Shown one piece after another: positions 19,598 to 30,250 of a stretch of DNA of 64,000 bases. The position numbers and the translations under genes are program-made. The notes beneath the pieces were generated by a model. That model did no database searches. It saw only the letters and a program-made list of their open reading frames with translations, and was not told where the DNA came from. The stretch is taken from positions 62,001 through 126,000 of the forward strand of contig CALHCF010000006.1 in NCBI GenBank assembly GCA_937930635.1, written 5' to 3'. This stretch comes from an uncultured Rhizobiaceae group bacterium. Its GTDB lineage: Bacteria; Pseudomonadota; Alphaproteobacteria; Rhizobiales; Rhizobiaceae. Positions within the stretch are counted from its first letter, which is position 1; each line of letters opens with the position of its first letter.

Positions 19598-20611
19598 TTG
19601 ATAACCGCGGAGTCTTCCATGGAGAGTTTTTTCCTCACCACACGCAACATCAAGCGACCCGCAGGCAAAAAGCCTTTCTTTGCAGACGAGCCTGCCGACC
19701 CTTCCTTTGTTATTGCTGCGCAGAATTCGACAACCATGGACCCGGCCGATCGCCTGACCGGCAACCGCCCCGGCGAAAGATGGGCCAAAAAGATCATTGA
19801 AGCTGCCGAGCAACCAGATGGTTCAGGCGACATTGTTTTTCTTGTTCCAGGTTTCAACAATGATGCAAAAGATGTTTTCGGCAATCACACAGATCTCGCA
19901 AAAGGTATCCGCGCAGCCGGTATGCCGAACGCGGTTTTTGTATCGTATTCCTGGCCGTCAAAGGGCAGTTTTCTAAACTACCTCGAAGACGATATGGATG
20001 CACGGCTGACGGCAATCCATCTGGTGACTTCGGGGCTTGCTCTGTTTGCCCGTTTTTGCGAACCGGGCTGCCGTATCCGCGTTCATGTGATGGCCCATTC
20101 CATGGGCGCGCTGGTTGTTCGTGAGGCCCTGCGTGCTTCTGGCGGGCATCAGGCAACTCGCGATGCCGCGTGGGGAATAACCCAACTCATTACCTATGCT
20201 GCCGACATCTCTGCCAACTCGTTGGAAAGTGATGCAGCTGAGATGATGTTTGATTGTTCGCAGCGCTACACCAATTATTTCAATCGGCATGATGGCGTAT
20301 TGGCGACCTCAAACATCAAACGCTTTCTGTCGTCACCGCGCCTTGGGCGTCACGGAGCACCCGGCTCGGTGCTCGACAAGATGGTGGATGTCGATCTTTC
20401 CGACTACTGGAACTCGATAGAGGACAACAATGACACCGGCCCGATCGGTGATGTGCCTGCCAGTCATTCCTTTTATCGGCGCGATAAGAAGTTTGCGGCA
20501 GATATTGCACAAACACTGATGGGTGATGCGGATCGTCGCAACATCGGCGACCGCTCACCTCATGAAGAAGCCGGACGCCTTCACATGGCAGGAGTTGGCG
20601 GTTTATTTTAG
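19598..20611 (+). CDS. alpha/beta hydrolase (DUF900-like)
   Basis: VFLVPGFNNDAKDVF, NAVFVSYSWPSKG, VHVMAHSMGALVVREALR nucleophile elbow. Confidence 0.88.
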   Translation: MITAESSMESFFLTTRNIKRPAGKKPFFADEPADPSFVIAAQNSTTMDPADRLTGNRPGERWAKKIIEAAEQPDGSGDIVFLVPGFNNDAKDVFGNHTDLAKGIRAAGMPNAVFVSYSWPSKGSFLNYLEDDMDARLTAIHLVTSGLALFARFCEPGCRIRVHVMAHSMGALVVREALRASGGHQATRDAAWGITQLITYAADISANSLESDAAEMMFDCSQRYTNYFNRHDGVLATSNIKRFLSSPRLGRHGAPGSVLDKMVDVDLSDYWNSIEDNNDTGPIGDVPASHSFYRRDKKFAADIAQTLMGDADRRNIGDRSPHEEAGRLHMAGVGGLF

Positions 20612-20731
20612 CACCTCGCCATCCATCACAGTTTGTTTCATCCCATCAAAACATCTGTAATGACCATTGATTGATCATATTCTCGCTGTTTTGAGCGCCT
20701 CATTGCAAATTTGTTTGGGGCGACACTCATC

Positions 20732-21133
20732 ATGAAATATTTCAGCTTTAGCATCGCTGCTCTGTTGGCAGCGGTTTTCCTCACAGGCTCGCTTTTCACC
20801 ACAACGGCTTTCGCCAAGGCTTCGGTCGGGAAAGCGTCGATTTACTGGCAGGGCCGCGTAACTGCAAACGGAGAAGCCTACAACAAGCTGGGCATGACAG
20901 CGGCACACCGGACACTGCCCTTTGGTACCCTTGTGCGTGTGACCCATCTGCGTAACGGAAAACAGGTCGTCGTTCGCATAAATGATCGGGGGCCTTTTAT
21001 CCGCGGACGAATCATTGATCTGTCACTTGGTGCCGGACGGCGTATTGGCCTGACCAAAAGAATTGGCGTTTCTCGTGTTCGCCTTGAAGTCATCGGGCGT
21101 TCAAAAACAAAACGCCGCCGTAAACGCCGCTAG
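20732..21133 (+). CDS. rlpA: septal ring lytic transglycosylase RlpA-like protein (single domain)
   Basis: [64 protein letters not shown]; start may instead be 20711. Confidence 0.88.
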   Translation: MKYFSFSIAALLAAVFLTGSLFTTTAFAKASVGKASIYWQGRVTANGEAYNKLGMTAAHRTLPFGTLVRVTHLRNGKQVVVRINDRGPFIRGRIIDLSLGAGRRIGLTKRIGVSRVRLEVIGRSKTKRRRKRR

Positions 21134-21180
21134 AACATTTCAGTTCTTTCCATGGCGCACGAATACCAACCTGCCCCCGG

Positions 21181-21603
21181 TCATCCGGCAAGGTGCAGCA
21201 CGACCTCCCGCGTATGCGGGCGGGTTCTGTGCTCAAAGAGATAGATTCCCTGCCAGGTGCCGAGCATCGCCCGGGATCTTGACACAGGAATGCTGAGGCA
21301 AGTCTGTGTCAACGCGGCCTTTATGTGGGCAGGCATGTCATCCGGTCCTTCAGTTGTATGCGCCATCCAATTGTGCCGATCATCGTTGGAGGGCGGCACA
21401 AGGCGGTGAAAAAACTCGGTCAGGTCCTGTTTTACATCCGGGTCAGCGTTTTCCTGGATAAGCAGAGAACAGGAAGTGTGGCGCACAAAGACCGTAACCA
21501 GGCCCGCCTCGACCCCGCTCTGTGCAACAAAGCTTTCCACAAGACCTGTGAACTCGGTCAATCCCGGTCCGTTTGTCTCAATCGACAAAACCTGCTGGTG
21601 CAT
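21181..21603 (-). CDS. YjbQ family protein (UPF0047)
   Basis: GLVTVFVRHTSCSLLIQENADPDVKQDLTEFFHRLVP, GTWQGIYLFEHRTRPHTREVVLHL; start moved to MHQQVLSIET. Confidence 0.92.
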   Translation of the reverse strand: MHQQVLSIETNGPGLTEFTGLVESFVAQSGVEAGLVTVFVRHTSCSLLIQENADPDVKQDLTEFFHRLVPPSNDDRHNWMAHTTEGPDDMPAHIKAALTQTCLSIPVSRSRAMLGTWQGIYLFEHRTRPHTREVVLHLAG

Positions 21604-21604
21604 A

Positions 21605-21889
21605 TCAGCCAAACAGCCGGTCGCCCTGTTCTTTAATGACCTGCCTGGCTTTGCGCAGGGTTGCGTCAATGCACTCGTCTTGTGATGGGAAGAGGTCGGC
21701 CCTGATAAGGGTATGTTCCTTGCGTTCGCCATCAATGGTCTTGGAAATCACCCCGCAAACGCGAAACTGACCCCCGTCATTCTGCGGGGTGGGAGAGATA
21801 ACATAGCCCTCGTGTTCGACAGATTGCGCTGTCGAGGTCGAAGACGCCGCGCTGCCTGTAAGGCCAAACAACTTTTTTAAGAAGGACAT
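21605..21889 (-). CDS. HlyU family protein
   Basis: MSFLKKLFG...YEGYVISPTPQNDGGQFRVCGVISKTIDGERKEHTLIRADLFPSQDECIDATLRKARQVI-type sequence (94 aa). Confidence 0.88.
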   Translation of the reverse strand: MSFLKKLFGLTGSAASSTSTAQSVEHEGYVISPTPQNDGGQFRVCGVISKTIDGERKEHTLIRADLFPSQDECIDATLRKARQVIKEQGDRLFG

Positions 21890-21978
21890 GGAAAGATCCG
21901 CCCTGTTCAGGGGTCAAAGCCCGTGGTCATGAACCTTAACACGCCAAAACCAGCGGCGCGAGCGCATTTCCGTCAGGC

Positions 21979-22233
21979 TCAATTTACGGTTTCGCGCCTG
22001 TATTCTTCAACATCGGCATCCCGCGAGGAAGACAAGAGCTTTCCCGTCCCTTTGACTGCCGCCTTGGTCCCGCGATAGGCGAGTTTTCCTGCACCAACGG
22101 TGCCTTTTACTGCCACCTTGGTAACCGTTGCGGCTGTACCAACAACAGCGCTGGTTACAGCAACTGTGGCACATCCCGAAAGCAGCAGTGATGCACTCAC
22201 AACCATAATCAGCACTGCGTTGGGAGCTCTCAT
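21979..22233 (-). CDS. small lipoprotein
   Basis: Lipobox LLLSGCA followed by Ala/Val/Gly-rich VAVTSAVVGTAATVTKVAVKGTVGAGKLAYRGTKAAVKG. Confidence 0.75.
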   Translation of the reverse strand: MRAPNAVLIMVVSASLLLSGCATVAVTSAVVGTAATVTKVAVKGTVGAGKLAYRGTKAAVKGTGKLLSSSRDADVEEYRRETVN

Positions 22234-22283
22234 AAAAGCGATCCTATCTCACACAGACATGCGATTCGTTTCAATGAACCAAA

Positions 22284-24356
22284 TCAACTGTCCAGAAAGC
22301 TACGCAATTTCCTTGAACGGCTTGGATGTTTGAGCTTGCGCAGGGCTTTGGCTTCGATCTGACGGATACGCTCCCTCGTCACGCTGAACTGCTGACCGAC
22401 TTCCTCAAGTGTGTGGTCTGTATTCATGCCAATGCCAAATCGCATACGCAGAACACGTTCTTCACGAGGAGTGAGCGAAGCCAGAACACGTGTCGTGGTT
22501 TCGCGCAGATTGGATTGAATCGCTGCGTCAATCGGAAGAATGGCGTTTTTATCTTCAATGAAATCACCCAGGTGAGAATCTTCTTCATCACCAATTGGCG
22601 TTTCCAGGGAGATCGGCTCCTTCGCAATTTTCAGCACCTTACGCACCTTTTCCAAAGGCATGGCAAGCTTTTCAGACAGCTCTTCCGGTGTCGGCTCACG
22701 ACCGATTTCATGCAGCATCTGCCGGCTGGTCCGCACGATCTTGTTGATCGTCTCAATCATATGAACAGGAATTCGGATCGTACGAGCCTGGTCTGCAATC
22801 GACCGGGTAATCGCCTGCCGAATCCACCATGTCGCATAGGTCGAGAATTTGTAGCCCCGGCGATACTCGAATTTATCGACCGCCTTCATCAGGCCGATAT
22901 TGCCTTCCTGAATGAGATCAAGGAACTGCAATCCACGGTTGGTGTATTTCTTGGCAATCGAAATCACCAGGCGCAGGTTTGCCTCGACCATTTCCTTTTT
23001 CGCCTGCCGGCTCTCGCGCTCACCCTTTTGAACCATATGGACGATGCGGCGAAATTCAGCGGTTTCGAGACCGGTTTCATGACTCAGCATTTGAATATCA
23101 GCCCGCAAGTCCTTGATTTCGGGCTTTTCGTCTCTGGTGAACTCTTTCCATCCCTTGGCACCCAGATTTGCAATCCGGCGAATCCAGTTCGGGTCAAGCT
23201 CAGAGCCACGATATTCCTCAAGGAAGTTCTCGCGCGAAACACCGTATTTCTCGGCCAACCGCATGAGGCGGCCTTCCGAAGACACCAGACGTTTGTTGAT
23301 GTCATAAAGCTGTTCGACCAGAGCCTCGATACGGCTCTGATTCAATTCCAGACTTTTGACTGATTCAATGATTTCTTCCTTTAGCCCCTTCAAACGCCGT
23401 TCCTGGCTGGGTGAAAGCTTCTCATTGTGCATTCGCTTTTCAACATACTGGTCCTGCAAGCGGCGCAGTTTTTTGTAGTTGCCGGCAATCGCATCAAAAA
23501 TTTCAAGAACCTTTGGCTTTAGCTCAGCTTCCATCGCCGCAAGGGAAAGCGCGGCATCATCCTCGTCATCTTCATCATCGTCTTCATTGGAATCTTCGTC
23601 GGACTGGTCCTCGCCGGGTTCTTCTTTTTTGTTGATCGCTTCATCTGGATCACGCCCCTCGGCAATGGCCTTGCGCCGTGCAATGGCTTCCGGGGAATGC
23701 TCACCACCCGACCCCTGACGCACAGCTTCGGCAACTGATGCAGGTGCATTGGGGTTTACCGGCACATTCTGTTTGGCGTCCGGACCGGCATAGGTTGCTT
23801 CCAGATCAATAATGTCGCGAAGCAGAATATTTTCTTCCAGCAGTTCGTCGCGCCAGATAATAATCGCCTGAAAGGTTAGTGGGCTTTCACAAAGCCCGGC
23901 AATCATGGTTTCGCGACCGGCCTCAATACGTTTGGCAATCGCAATCTCGCCCTCACGTGACAGCAGCTCAACCGAGCCCATTTCACGCAGATACATGCGC
24001 ACCGGATCGTCGGTGCGGTCAGTAGGTTCTTTCTTGGCAACCGTCGCGACAGCTTTTTTGCCGGCTTCAACAAGTTCGGATGAAACCTCCTCTGCAGTCT
24101 CTTCCGTCTCTTCTTCCTCGACGACATTGATCCCCATTTCAGAGAGCATCGACATCGTATCTTCTATCTGGTCGGGGCTGACTTCATCAGAAGGCATCAC
24201 GGCATTGAGTTCATCAACAGTGACATAGCCGCGCTTCTTTGCTGCCTTGATCATCTTTTTGACGGCATCATTATTCAGATCAAGCAAAGGACGGTCATTA
24301 TTCTGTTCGGCTGTTTCAGCAGGCGCCTTTTTAGCAGCAGCGGATTTGGTTGCCAT
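22284..24356 (-). CDS. rpoD: RNA polymerase sigma factor RpoD (sigma-70)
   Basis: 690 aa; [59 protein letters not shown] and [31 protein letters not shown]. Confidence 0.99.
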   Translation of the reverse strand: MATKSAAAKKAPAETAEQNNDRPLLDLNNDAVKKMIKAAKKRGYVTVDELNAVMPSDEVSPDQIEDTMSMLSEMGINVVEEEETEETAEEVSSELVEAGKKAVATVAKKEPTDRTDDPVRMYLREMGSVELLSREGEIAIAKRIEAGRETMIAGLCESPLTFQAIIIWRDELLEENILLRDIIDLEATYAGPDAKQNVPVNPNAPASVAEAVRQGSGGEHSPEAIARRKAIAEGRDPDEAINKKEEPGEDQSDEDSNEDDDEDDEDDAALSLAAMEAELKPKVLEIFDAIAGNYKKLRRLQDQYVEKRMHNEKLSPSQERRLKGLKEEIIESVKSLELNQSRIEALVEQLYDINKRLVSSEGRLMRLAEKYGVSRENFLEEYRGSELDPNWIRRIANLGAKGWKEFTRDEKPEIKDLRADIQMLSHETGLETAEFRRIVHMVQKGERESRQAKKEMVEANLRLVISIAKKYTNRGLQFLDLIQEGNIGLMKAVDKFEYRRGYKFSTYATWWIRQAITRSIADQARTIRIPVHMIETINKIVRTSRQMLHEIGREPTPEELSEKLAMPLEKVRKVLKIAKEPISLETPIGDEEDSHLGDFIEDKNAILPIDAAIQSNLRETTTRVLASLTPREERVLRMRFGIGMNTDHTLEEVGQQFSVTRERIRQIEAKALRKLKHPSRSRKLRSFLDS

Positions 24357-24679
24357 GTGTCACTTTCTTCTTCACACCGCAGCTGCATCTCAAGAAAATG
24401 ACGCGCAGCCGCAAAAACGGTTCACCGATCAGTCAAAAAAAGCAGAAATATCTGCGATCACCATGACAAATTGGCAATGAAAACCTTCGCGCAGAATCTA
24501 TCCGCGCGCCGTTAATTCTCGATTAACCCTGTCTTGGTTCGCAACCATCGGGACAAAAGCCCGCTATGTGACAAAGGTTCGTCGCTGATATGGAGCTTTT
24601 GCAGATGAGTCGCAAGGCTCAAAAATGGCGAATTTGATCAAAACAAGCCACAAAATAGGTCAAATACCGGGATTTTTAC

Positions 24680-26611
24680 TCAAAAGCTGCGGGCAGGCCT
24701 GCCGGAAGACAACCCAAACCCCTCAATAAGAGCTTCGGTACCCTCTTCTTTTTGTTTTTCAAGCCGCACGGCATTCAGCCGTTCAAAGCTTTGCTCGTCA
24801 CCCACTTCGTTGAAAGCACGCTCGGCGTCTTTCAACTCCCGGTCGAGCGCGCGGGTGCGGATATGCAGCGAGTGCGCCTGCAACCAGCCATCACGCGCAT
24901 CTTCAAAGGCAGCCTCTGAAAGCACTTGCCACAGCCTGTTATGCCGAACCTGTGCCTCCAGCATCTCAACTTCACCATGCAGCCCCTGATCATCAAGTTT
25001 CGTTCGCACGTCACTGACGCCGGGAAGCTCATCCAGTTCGCCCGCATTGGCAAAAATATTCAGCAACGCAGTATGAACACGCTGGAGAACAGGGTGGCCG
25101 ATCTCAAGCGCCGCAAACTCATCAAACCGTTCAAGCCCGATCGCCGGATGATTGATTATCGTGACAACCAGCGCGGTTTCACGCAGCGTCGGCAGATTGG
25201 TTCTTGTCTTTACAAGCGGCGAGTTCATCAGGCTTTCTGAAACCGCGAGCCGTTTTTGGCCGGGAGCCCCTTGCCTTCCATGCCAGGAGGTCCCCGTTTT
25301 GCGGCCCTTGGGTTGTTCGCGCGTTTCCACACCAAAAAACCCTGCAAGTCGGTCCTTGATGTCCTGCTGGTAGTGTCGCTTTACATTTTCATCACCGATC
25401 TGACTGATCACCGTGCGCAGGGTGGCTTCAAGTTCGGCACGCCGCTCGGGTGTATCGATGGTTCGACCGCTTGTTTCGCGGTTCCACAACATATCGGCAA
25501 GCGGGCGGGCCTGATCAACAACATCCTGAAATGCTTCCGGGCCTGCTCTGGCAACCAGATCATCAGGGTCTTCCCCCTCCGGGAGAAGCGCAAAACGCAA
25601 TGACCGGCCCGGTTTGAGCCCGCCCAGTGCTGTATCGATACTGCGGAAAGCAGCGCGCAGACCGGCCTCATCACCATCAAAACACAGCGTTGGTTCCCCA
25701 CCCACACGCCAGGCAAGATCAAGCTGATTTTCCGTCAGGGCTGTTCCCAGGGGCGCAACTGCATTTTCGAACCCGGCAACCGAGAGGGCGATCACATCCA
25801 TATAGCCCTCTGCGACAATCAGGCTTCCACCCCGTGCCACAGCCTTTCGTGCCTTGGCGTAATTATAAAGAACATTCGATTTCGAAAATAACTCGGTTTC
25901 GGGCGAGTTCAGGTATTTTGCCGGAACATCGGCAGACAATGCTCTCCCGCCAAATGCAATTATGCGGGACCGGGGATCAAGGATGGGAAACATGATGCGG
26001 TCACGGAAACGGTCATAGGAAACCGCAATATCGGGACCAAACACAACCAGGCCACAGGCTTCAATCTTCTCTTTTTCAACCCCTTTTGAGCCAAGGAACT
26101 CCTTTAGGGCACTGCGGCTGGACGGGGCATATCCAAGGCCAAAATCGTTTTGAACAGCCATTGGCAGATTTCTGTCGCGAAGATAAGCGCGCGCCTTCGC
26201 ACCCTCGCTCGTTTGCAGCTGATCGCGAAAAAACTGCCCGGCCATCTCCATCACATCGTATAGAGATGCCTTTTTGCGCTCCCGCTCCTCCATACGTGGA
26301 TCGGCGACAGGCATTGGTACGCCGGCCTCATCAGCCAGCCGTTCAACAGCTTCAGGAAAACTCAGTCCATCAAGTTCGGTGAGAAAGCGAAAATGGTCTC
26401 CAGACACCCCACAACCGAAACAATGGTAGCGCCCTTTGGGATTTTCACAGTGAAAACTGGGCGTTTTTTCGCCGTGAAAGGGGCAACAGGCCCAAAAATC
26501 GCCCTTGGAGGGATTGCTCTTCTTTCTATCGAACGTGACCCGGCGACCGATTACATCAGCAATCGGTATCCGGTCACGGACTTCTTCCAGAAAGGATGGC
26601 GAAAAACGCAT
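24680..26611 (-). CDS. dnaG: DNA primase
   Basis: CCPFHGEKTPSFHCENPKGRYHCFGCGVSGDHFRFL zinc motif; IVAEGYMDVIAL Toprim motif. Confidence 0.99.
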   Translation of the reverse strand: MRFSPSFLEEVRDRIPIADVIGRRVTFDRKKSNPSKGDFWACCPFHGEKTPSFHCENPKGRYHCFGCGVSGDHFRFLTELDGLSFPEAVERLADEAGVPMPVADPRMEERERKKASLYDVMEMAGQFFRDQLQTSEGAKARAYLRDRNLPMAVQNDFGLGYAPSSRSALKEFLGSKGVEKEKIEACGLVVFGPDIAVSYDRFRDRIMFPILDPRSRIIAFGGRALSADVPAKYLNSPETELFSKSNVLYNYAKARKAVARGGSLIVAEGYMDVIALSVAGFENAVAPLGTALTENQLDLAWRVGGEPTLCFDGDEAGLRAAFRSIDTALGGLKPGRSLRFALLPEGEDPDDLVARAGPEAFQDVVDQARPLADMLWNRETSGRTIDTPERRAELEATLRTVISQIGDENVKRHYQQDIKDRLAGFFGVETREQPKGRKTGTSWHGRQGAPGQKRLAVSESLMNSPLVKTRTNLPTLRETALVVTIINHPAIGLERFDEFAALEIGHPVLQRVHTALLNIFANAGELDELPGVSDVRTKLDDQGLHGEVEMLEAQVRHNRLWQVLSEAAFEDARDGWLQAHSLHIRTRALDRELKDAERAFNEVGDEQSFERLNAVRLEKQKEEGTEALIEGFGLSSGRPARSF

Positions 26612-26704
26612 TCAGCAACTCCATTGCGCATCTGATATAGAATGCGCAACCGTCGCTTGCGAGTCGTTTCCCACCGATGCCCACTATTCACATGCGGGCC
26701 GGAA

Positions 26705-26836
26705 TCAAGACCAGGTTATTTCCAGCACAAAACCGGCAATAGCTGCCAGGCTCATGGAAATCAGCAGAACTTTGAGAACCGCGTGGTTGGGGGAAGCAGT
26801 ACCGCCACTTGCTTCTTCCGGTGAAAGCTCAGTCAT
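26705..26836 (-). CDS. 43-aa predicted single-TM protein
   Basis: Manual translation MTELSPEEASGGTASPNHAVLKVLLISMSLAAIAGFVLEITWS*; below the ORF-track cutoff. Confidence 0.45.
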   Translation of the reverse strand: MTELSPEEASGGTASPNHAVLKVLLISMSLAAIAGFVLEITWS

Positions 26837-26938
26837 GGGATCATCTCAAAAAAAGGTTTCTAACTCCAAACAGTTAGGAACCCCTGATTCACCATTCCAT
26901 GGCACGACAGTCACGCTTGCGTGGCAGGCGCGTTACTT

Positions 26939-27412
26939 TTAACCGAGCATTTCCTTGACGACGGCACTGGCTTTGCCGACATCCAGCTTTCCAGGATAAC
27001 GCTCTTTAAGGGCGTTCATGCATTTGCCCATATCGCGCAAACTTTCACCGTTCACATCCGCAACCACCTGCTTACAGGCTTCCCGCACCTCCTGGTCGTC
27101 CATCTGTTTGGGCAAATAGGCGCGGATGATTTCGATCTCTTCGCGCTCCTGTTCGGCAAGCTCAAGCCTGCTGCTCTCTTCGTAGATGCGCGCTGATTCC
27201 TCACGCTGTTTGATCATCTTGGCGAGGATACCAAGAATATCGTCATCATTGACGCGTTCTTTGCCCGCTCCACGGGCGCTTATATCGCGGTCTTTGATCG
27301 CTGCCAGGATAAGGCGCAAAGTCGCCAACTCTCGCTTGTTGCCAGATTTCATGGCCACTTTCAGACCATCGGAAAGACGTGATCGCATCAAATTAAGCTC
27401 CAGAAACGCCAT
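26939..27412 (-). CDS. GatB/YqeY domain-containing protein
   Basis: AMKSGNKRELATLRLILAAIKDRDI...LAKMIKQREESARIYEESSRLELAEQEREEIEIIRAYLPKQM. Confidence 0.95.
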   Translation of the reverse strand: MAFLELNLMRSRLSDGLKVAMKSGNKRELATLRLILAAIKDRDISARGAGKERVNDDDILGILAKMIKQREESARIYEESSRLELAEQEREEIEIIRAYLPKQMDDQEVREACKQVVADVNGESLRDMGKCMNALKERYPGKLDVGKASAVVKEMLG

Positions 27413-27687
27413 GTCCCGCTGTTATTCAAGCGCCGGAACATACCTTGCAAGCCTTGCAAAGGCAAACTTGTCTGCAGGAACAAGGTGGCGGTACGTTTGA
27501 GTTTTGAACAGGCGAAAATGCCAATATGCCGTATTGCGGCCCCCAAGCGGGACCCGTCAACAGCCAATTTGATATCGCCCCTTCTCCCGCGCCAAATGGG
27601 TGCTATATAGCGCTCATTCAAGGACAGGCTGGCCAACGGCTTCGCGCATAGCGAGCGAATGCGGCCAAACTAACGGACCGGCAAACG

Positions 27688-28902
27688 ATGACAGAAAAAA
27701 CTCTGCAGCCCGCCGCGTGGAGTGATCAGATCACGACAGCGGTTCTCGTTCTGGCAGATGGGACAGTGATTGAAGGTCAGGGCGCCGGAGCCGTTGGCGA
27801 GGCGGAGGCAGAAGTCTGCTTCAACACAGCTATCACTGGATATCAGGAGATTTTGACCGACCCATCTTATGCCGGTCAGATCGTCAACTTCACATTCCCC
27901 CATATTGGCAATGTCGGAGCCAATACCGAAGATATTGAAACACTGGATATGGACCGCAGGTCCGGTGTAGTCGGTGCAATCTTCAAAATGCCGGTCACCA
28001 ACCCGTCGAACTACAGATCGGGGGATCATTTCAACGACTGGCTGAAAGCCCGCAATATTATTGCGCTTTTTGACATCGACACCCGGGCGCTGACTGCTCA
28101 TATTCGCGAAACCGGCCTGGCAAATGCTGTAATTGCCCACAATCCGCAGGGAGAGTTCGATCTGCCCGCACTGAAAGCCCGTGCTGCTGAATGGGGAGGC
28201 CTTGAAGGAAAGGACCTCGTGCCGGATGTGACTTCAAACGACAGGCATGATTGGTCACAATCAAACTGGCAGTGGGACAAAGGCTATCGTGAGAGTGAAA
28301 AGGCTGCCCACCATATTGTAGCGCTGGACTTTGGCGTGAAACGCAACATCCTGCGCCTTTTTGCCGGGCTGGAATGCAAAGTTACGGTGGTCCCGGCAAC
28401 CACCAAAGCCGAAGACATTCTCGCCCTGCAACCCGACGGTATTTTCCTGTCCAACGGCCCGGGCGACCCCGCAGCAACCGGCACATATGTTGTTCCTGAA
28501 ATTCAGGCTTTACTGGAAAACGGGGTGCCCGTTTTTGGTATTTGCCTGGGACATCAGATGCTGGCTTTGGCACTGGGAGCCAAGACCCTCAAAATGCATC
28601 AGGGTCATCATGGAGCAAATCACCCCGTGAAAGATCACACCACCAACAAGGTGGAGATTGTTTCAATGAACCACGGCTTTGCGGTGGATGGTGAAAGCCT
28701 GCCGCAAAATGTGGAAGAAACCCATGTTTCATTGTTTGACGGCACCAATTGCGGTCTACGGGTTGTCGGCAAGCCGGTGTTTTCAGTCCAACATCATCCA
28801 GAGGCGTCGCCCGGACCACAAGACAGCCATTACCTGTTCCGGCGCTTTATCAATCTGATCCGCGAGCAAAAAGGGCAAAACCTGCTTAGCGAACAGGTTT
28901 AA
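27688..28902 (+). CDS. carA: carbamoyl-phosphate synthase small subunit
   Basis: LADGTVIEGQGAGAVGEAEAEVCFNTAITGYQEILTDPSYAGQIV; PVFGICLGHQMLALALGAKTLKMHQGHHGANHPV. Confidence 0.99.
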   Translation: MTEKTLQPAAWSDQITTAVLVLADGTVIEGQGAGAVGEAEAEVCFNTAITGYQEILTDPSYAGQIVNFTFPHIGNVGANTEDIETLDMDRRSGVVGAIFKMPVTNPSNYRSGDHFNDWLKARNIIALFDIDTRALTAHIRETGLANAVIAHNPQGEFDLPALKARAAEWGGLEGKDLVPDVTSNDRHDWSQSNWQWDKGYRESEKAAHHIVALDFGVKRNILRLFAGLECKVTVVPATTKAEDILALQPDGIFLSNGPGDPAATGTYVVPEIQALLENGVPVFGICLGHQMLALALGAKTLKMHQGHHGANHPVKDHTTNKVEIVSMNHGFAVDGESLPQNVEETHVSLFDGTNCGLRVVGKPVFSVQHHPEASPGPQDSHYLFRRFINLIREQKGQNLLSEQV

Positions 28903-28911
28903 GACGGCAGA

Positions 28912-29889
28912 TCAGCCAAAGACCCGCGTATTACACTCTGCGATACGGCCTGTCTTGAATCCGCGAAAAAACCATTCGCGTCTCTGCTGTGATGTGCCGT
29001 GGTTGAAACTTTCAGGCACCACATATCCGCGCGTACGTTTCTGGATTGCATCATCACCGATCTGCATCGCGGCATTGAGAGCTTCATCAAGGTCGCCCTT
29101 TTCCAGAAGCCCTTTTTGATCGGTGAAATGAGCCCAGATACCGGCAAAGCAATCGGCCTGCAGTTCTACCCGCACAGACATCTGATTGGCTTCCACTTTG
29201 CCAAGCCGTCTGCGTGCCTGATTGAACTTTGGCAAAACGCCGATCACATTTTGCACATGGTGACCAACCTCATGCGCAATCACATAAGCCTTGGCGAAAT
29301 CTCCATGGGCATCAAACTGCCGCTCCAGAGTTTGGAAAAAATCCGTATCCAGATAGACCTTGCTGTCAGCCGGACAATAGAAAGGACCGGTTGCTGAACT
29401 GGCATGTCCACAGGCAGACGTGATCGCGCGCGAGAACAACACAAGCCTGGGTTCAGGGTACTGGCGCCCCTCTTGCTGAAAAATGCCGTTCCAGACATCT
29501 TCGGTCTCAGCAAGAACCACACCGATAAATTGCCTTATCTCGTCATTGGTCGAAACACGGCCGCGTGTGGCGGGCTGGGTCTGATCAACGCGGGTGGTCC
29601 TCTCAATCTGGTTGGGAGCGATACCGCCCCCGCTGTTTCCTCCAGCCAGAATCTGAAGTGGATCAATCCCACATGCCCGCAGCGCGAAAAATGCGATCAC
29701 CAGAAGAATGATGGTGCCAAAGCCGCCGCCGGAAGCCCGGCGCGCCTGACGCCCTCCCCCACCGATCCGGCCTCGGCCAAGGCCACCGGGGATACGAAAC
29801 CCACCGCCACGGCCCCGCCCCGCGCGGCCACCACTTTGGCCGCGAACATCTTCAATATTTGAACTTTCCCTACGGCCGCGCCAACGCAT
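28912..29889 (-). CDS. neutral zinc metallopeptidase (YpfJ-like)
   Basis: MRWRGRRESSNIEDVRGQ; YVIAHEVGHHVQNVIGV (HEXXH); RVELQADCFAGIWA. Confidence 0.93.
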   Translation of the reverse strand: MRWRGRRESSNIEDVRGQSGGRAGRGRGGGFRIPGGLGRGRIGGGGRQARRASGGGFGTIILLVIAFFALRACGIDPLQILAGGNSGGGIAPNQIERTTRVDQTQPATRGRVSTNDEIRQFIGVVLAETEDVWNGIFQQEGRQYPEPRLVLFSRAITSACGHASSATGPFYCPADSKVYLDTDFFQTLERQFDAHGDFAKAYVIAHEVGHHVQNVIGVLPKFNQARRRLGKVEANQMSVRVELQADCFAGIWAHFTDQKGLLEKGDLDEALNAAMQIGDDAIQKRTRGYVVPESFNHGTSQQRREWFFRGFKTGRIAECNTRVFG

Positions 29890-30220
29890 GGCAAACTCCC
29901 AGACTATCCAGGCGGCAGCACCAATGCCGCAATGAGATTGATGTTACGATGCGTCATACTCCGGCGCAACCGCCGGTAGTTTGATGTCCGCAATCCGTGA
30001 CCAAATTCTCAAAACGGGATTCATTGGTAAAAGCTCAGGCAAAAGCTCCGACGCCCATGATTAGTGCCCCAGCCCGCCGAAGCGAGCCATCACAGGCGCC
30101 AGAGCCTGTCGACGGATATCTCCGACAACCTGAATTCAACTCTAAGTGGTTGAAAATCTTGCAACCTATTGGGTCAGTTGCTTGACCCCAGAGAACGGTT
30201 AGAGGAAGTTGGAGACAAGA

Positions 30221-30250
30221 AAAAATTCGCAAGGGGGAAGAAAAATTCGT
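30221..30250 (+). promoter_or_regulatory. 10-bp direct repeats aaaaattcgc (30221-30230) and aaaaattcgt (30241-30250), 20-bp period
   Basis: Direct inspection; second copy overlaps the GTG start of the LytTR gene. Confidence 0.5.

Noticed and set aside
22326-23363. 345-aa plus-strand ORF antisense to rpoD
   Set aside because: Shadow of the highly conserved rpoD gene.
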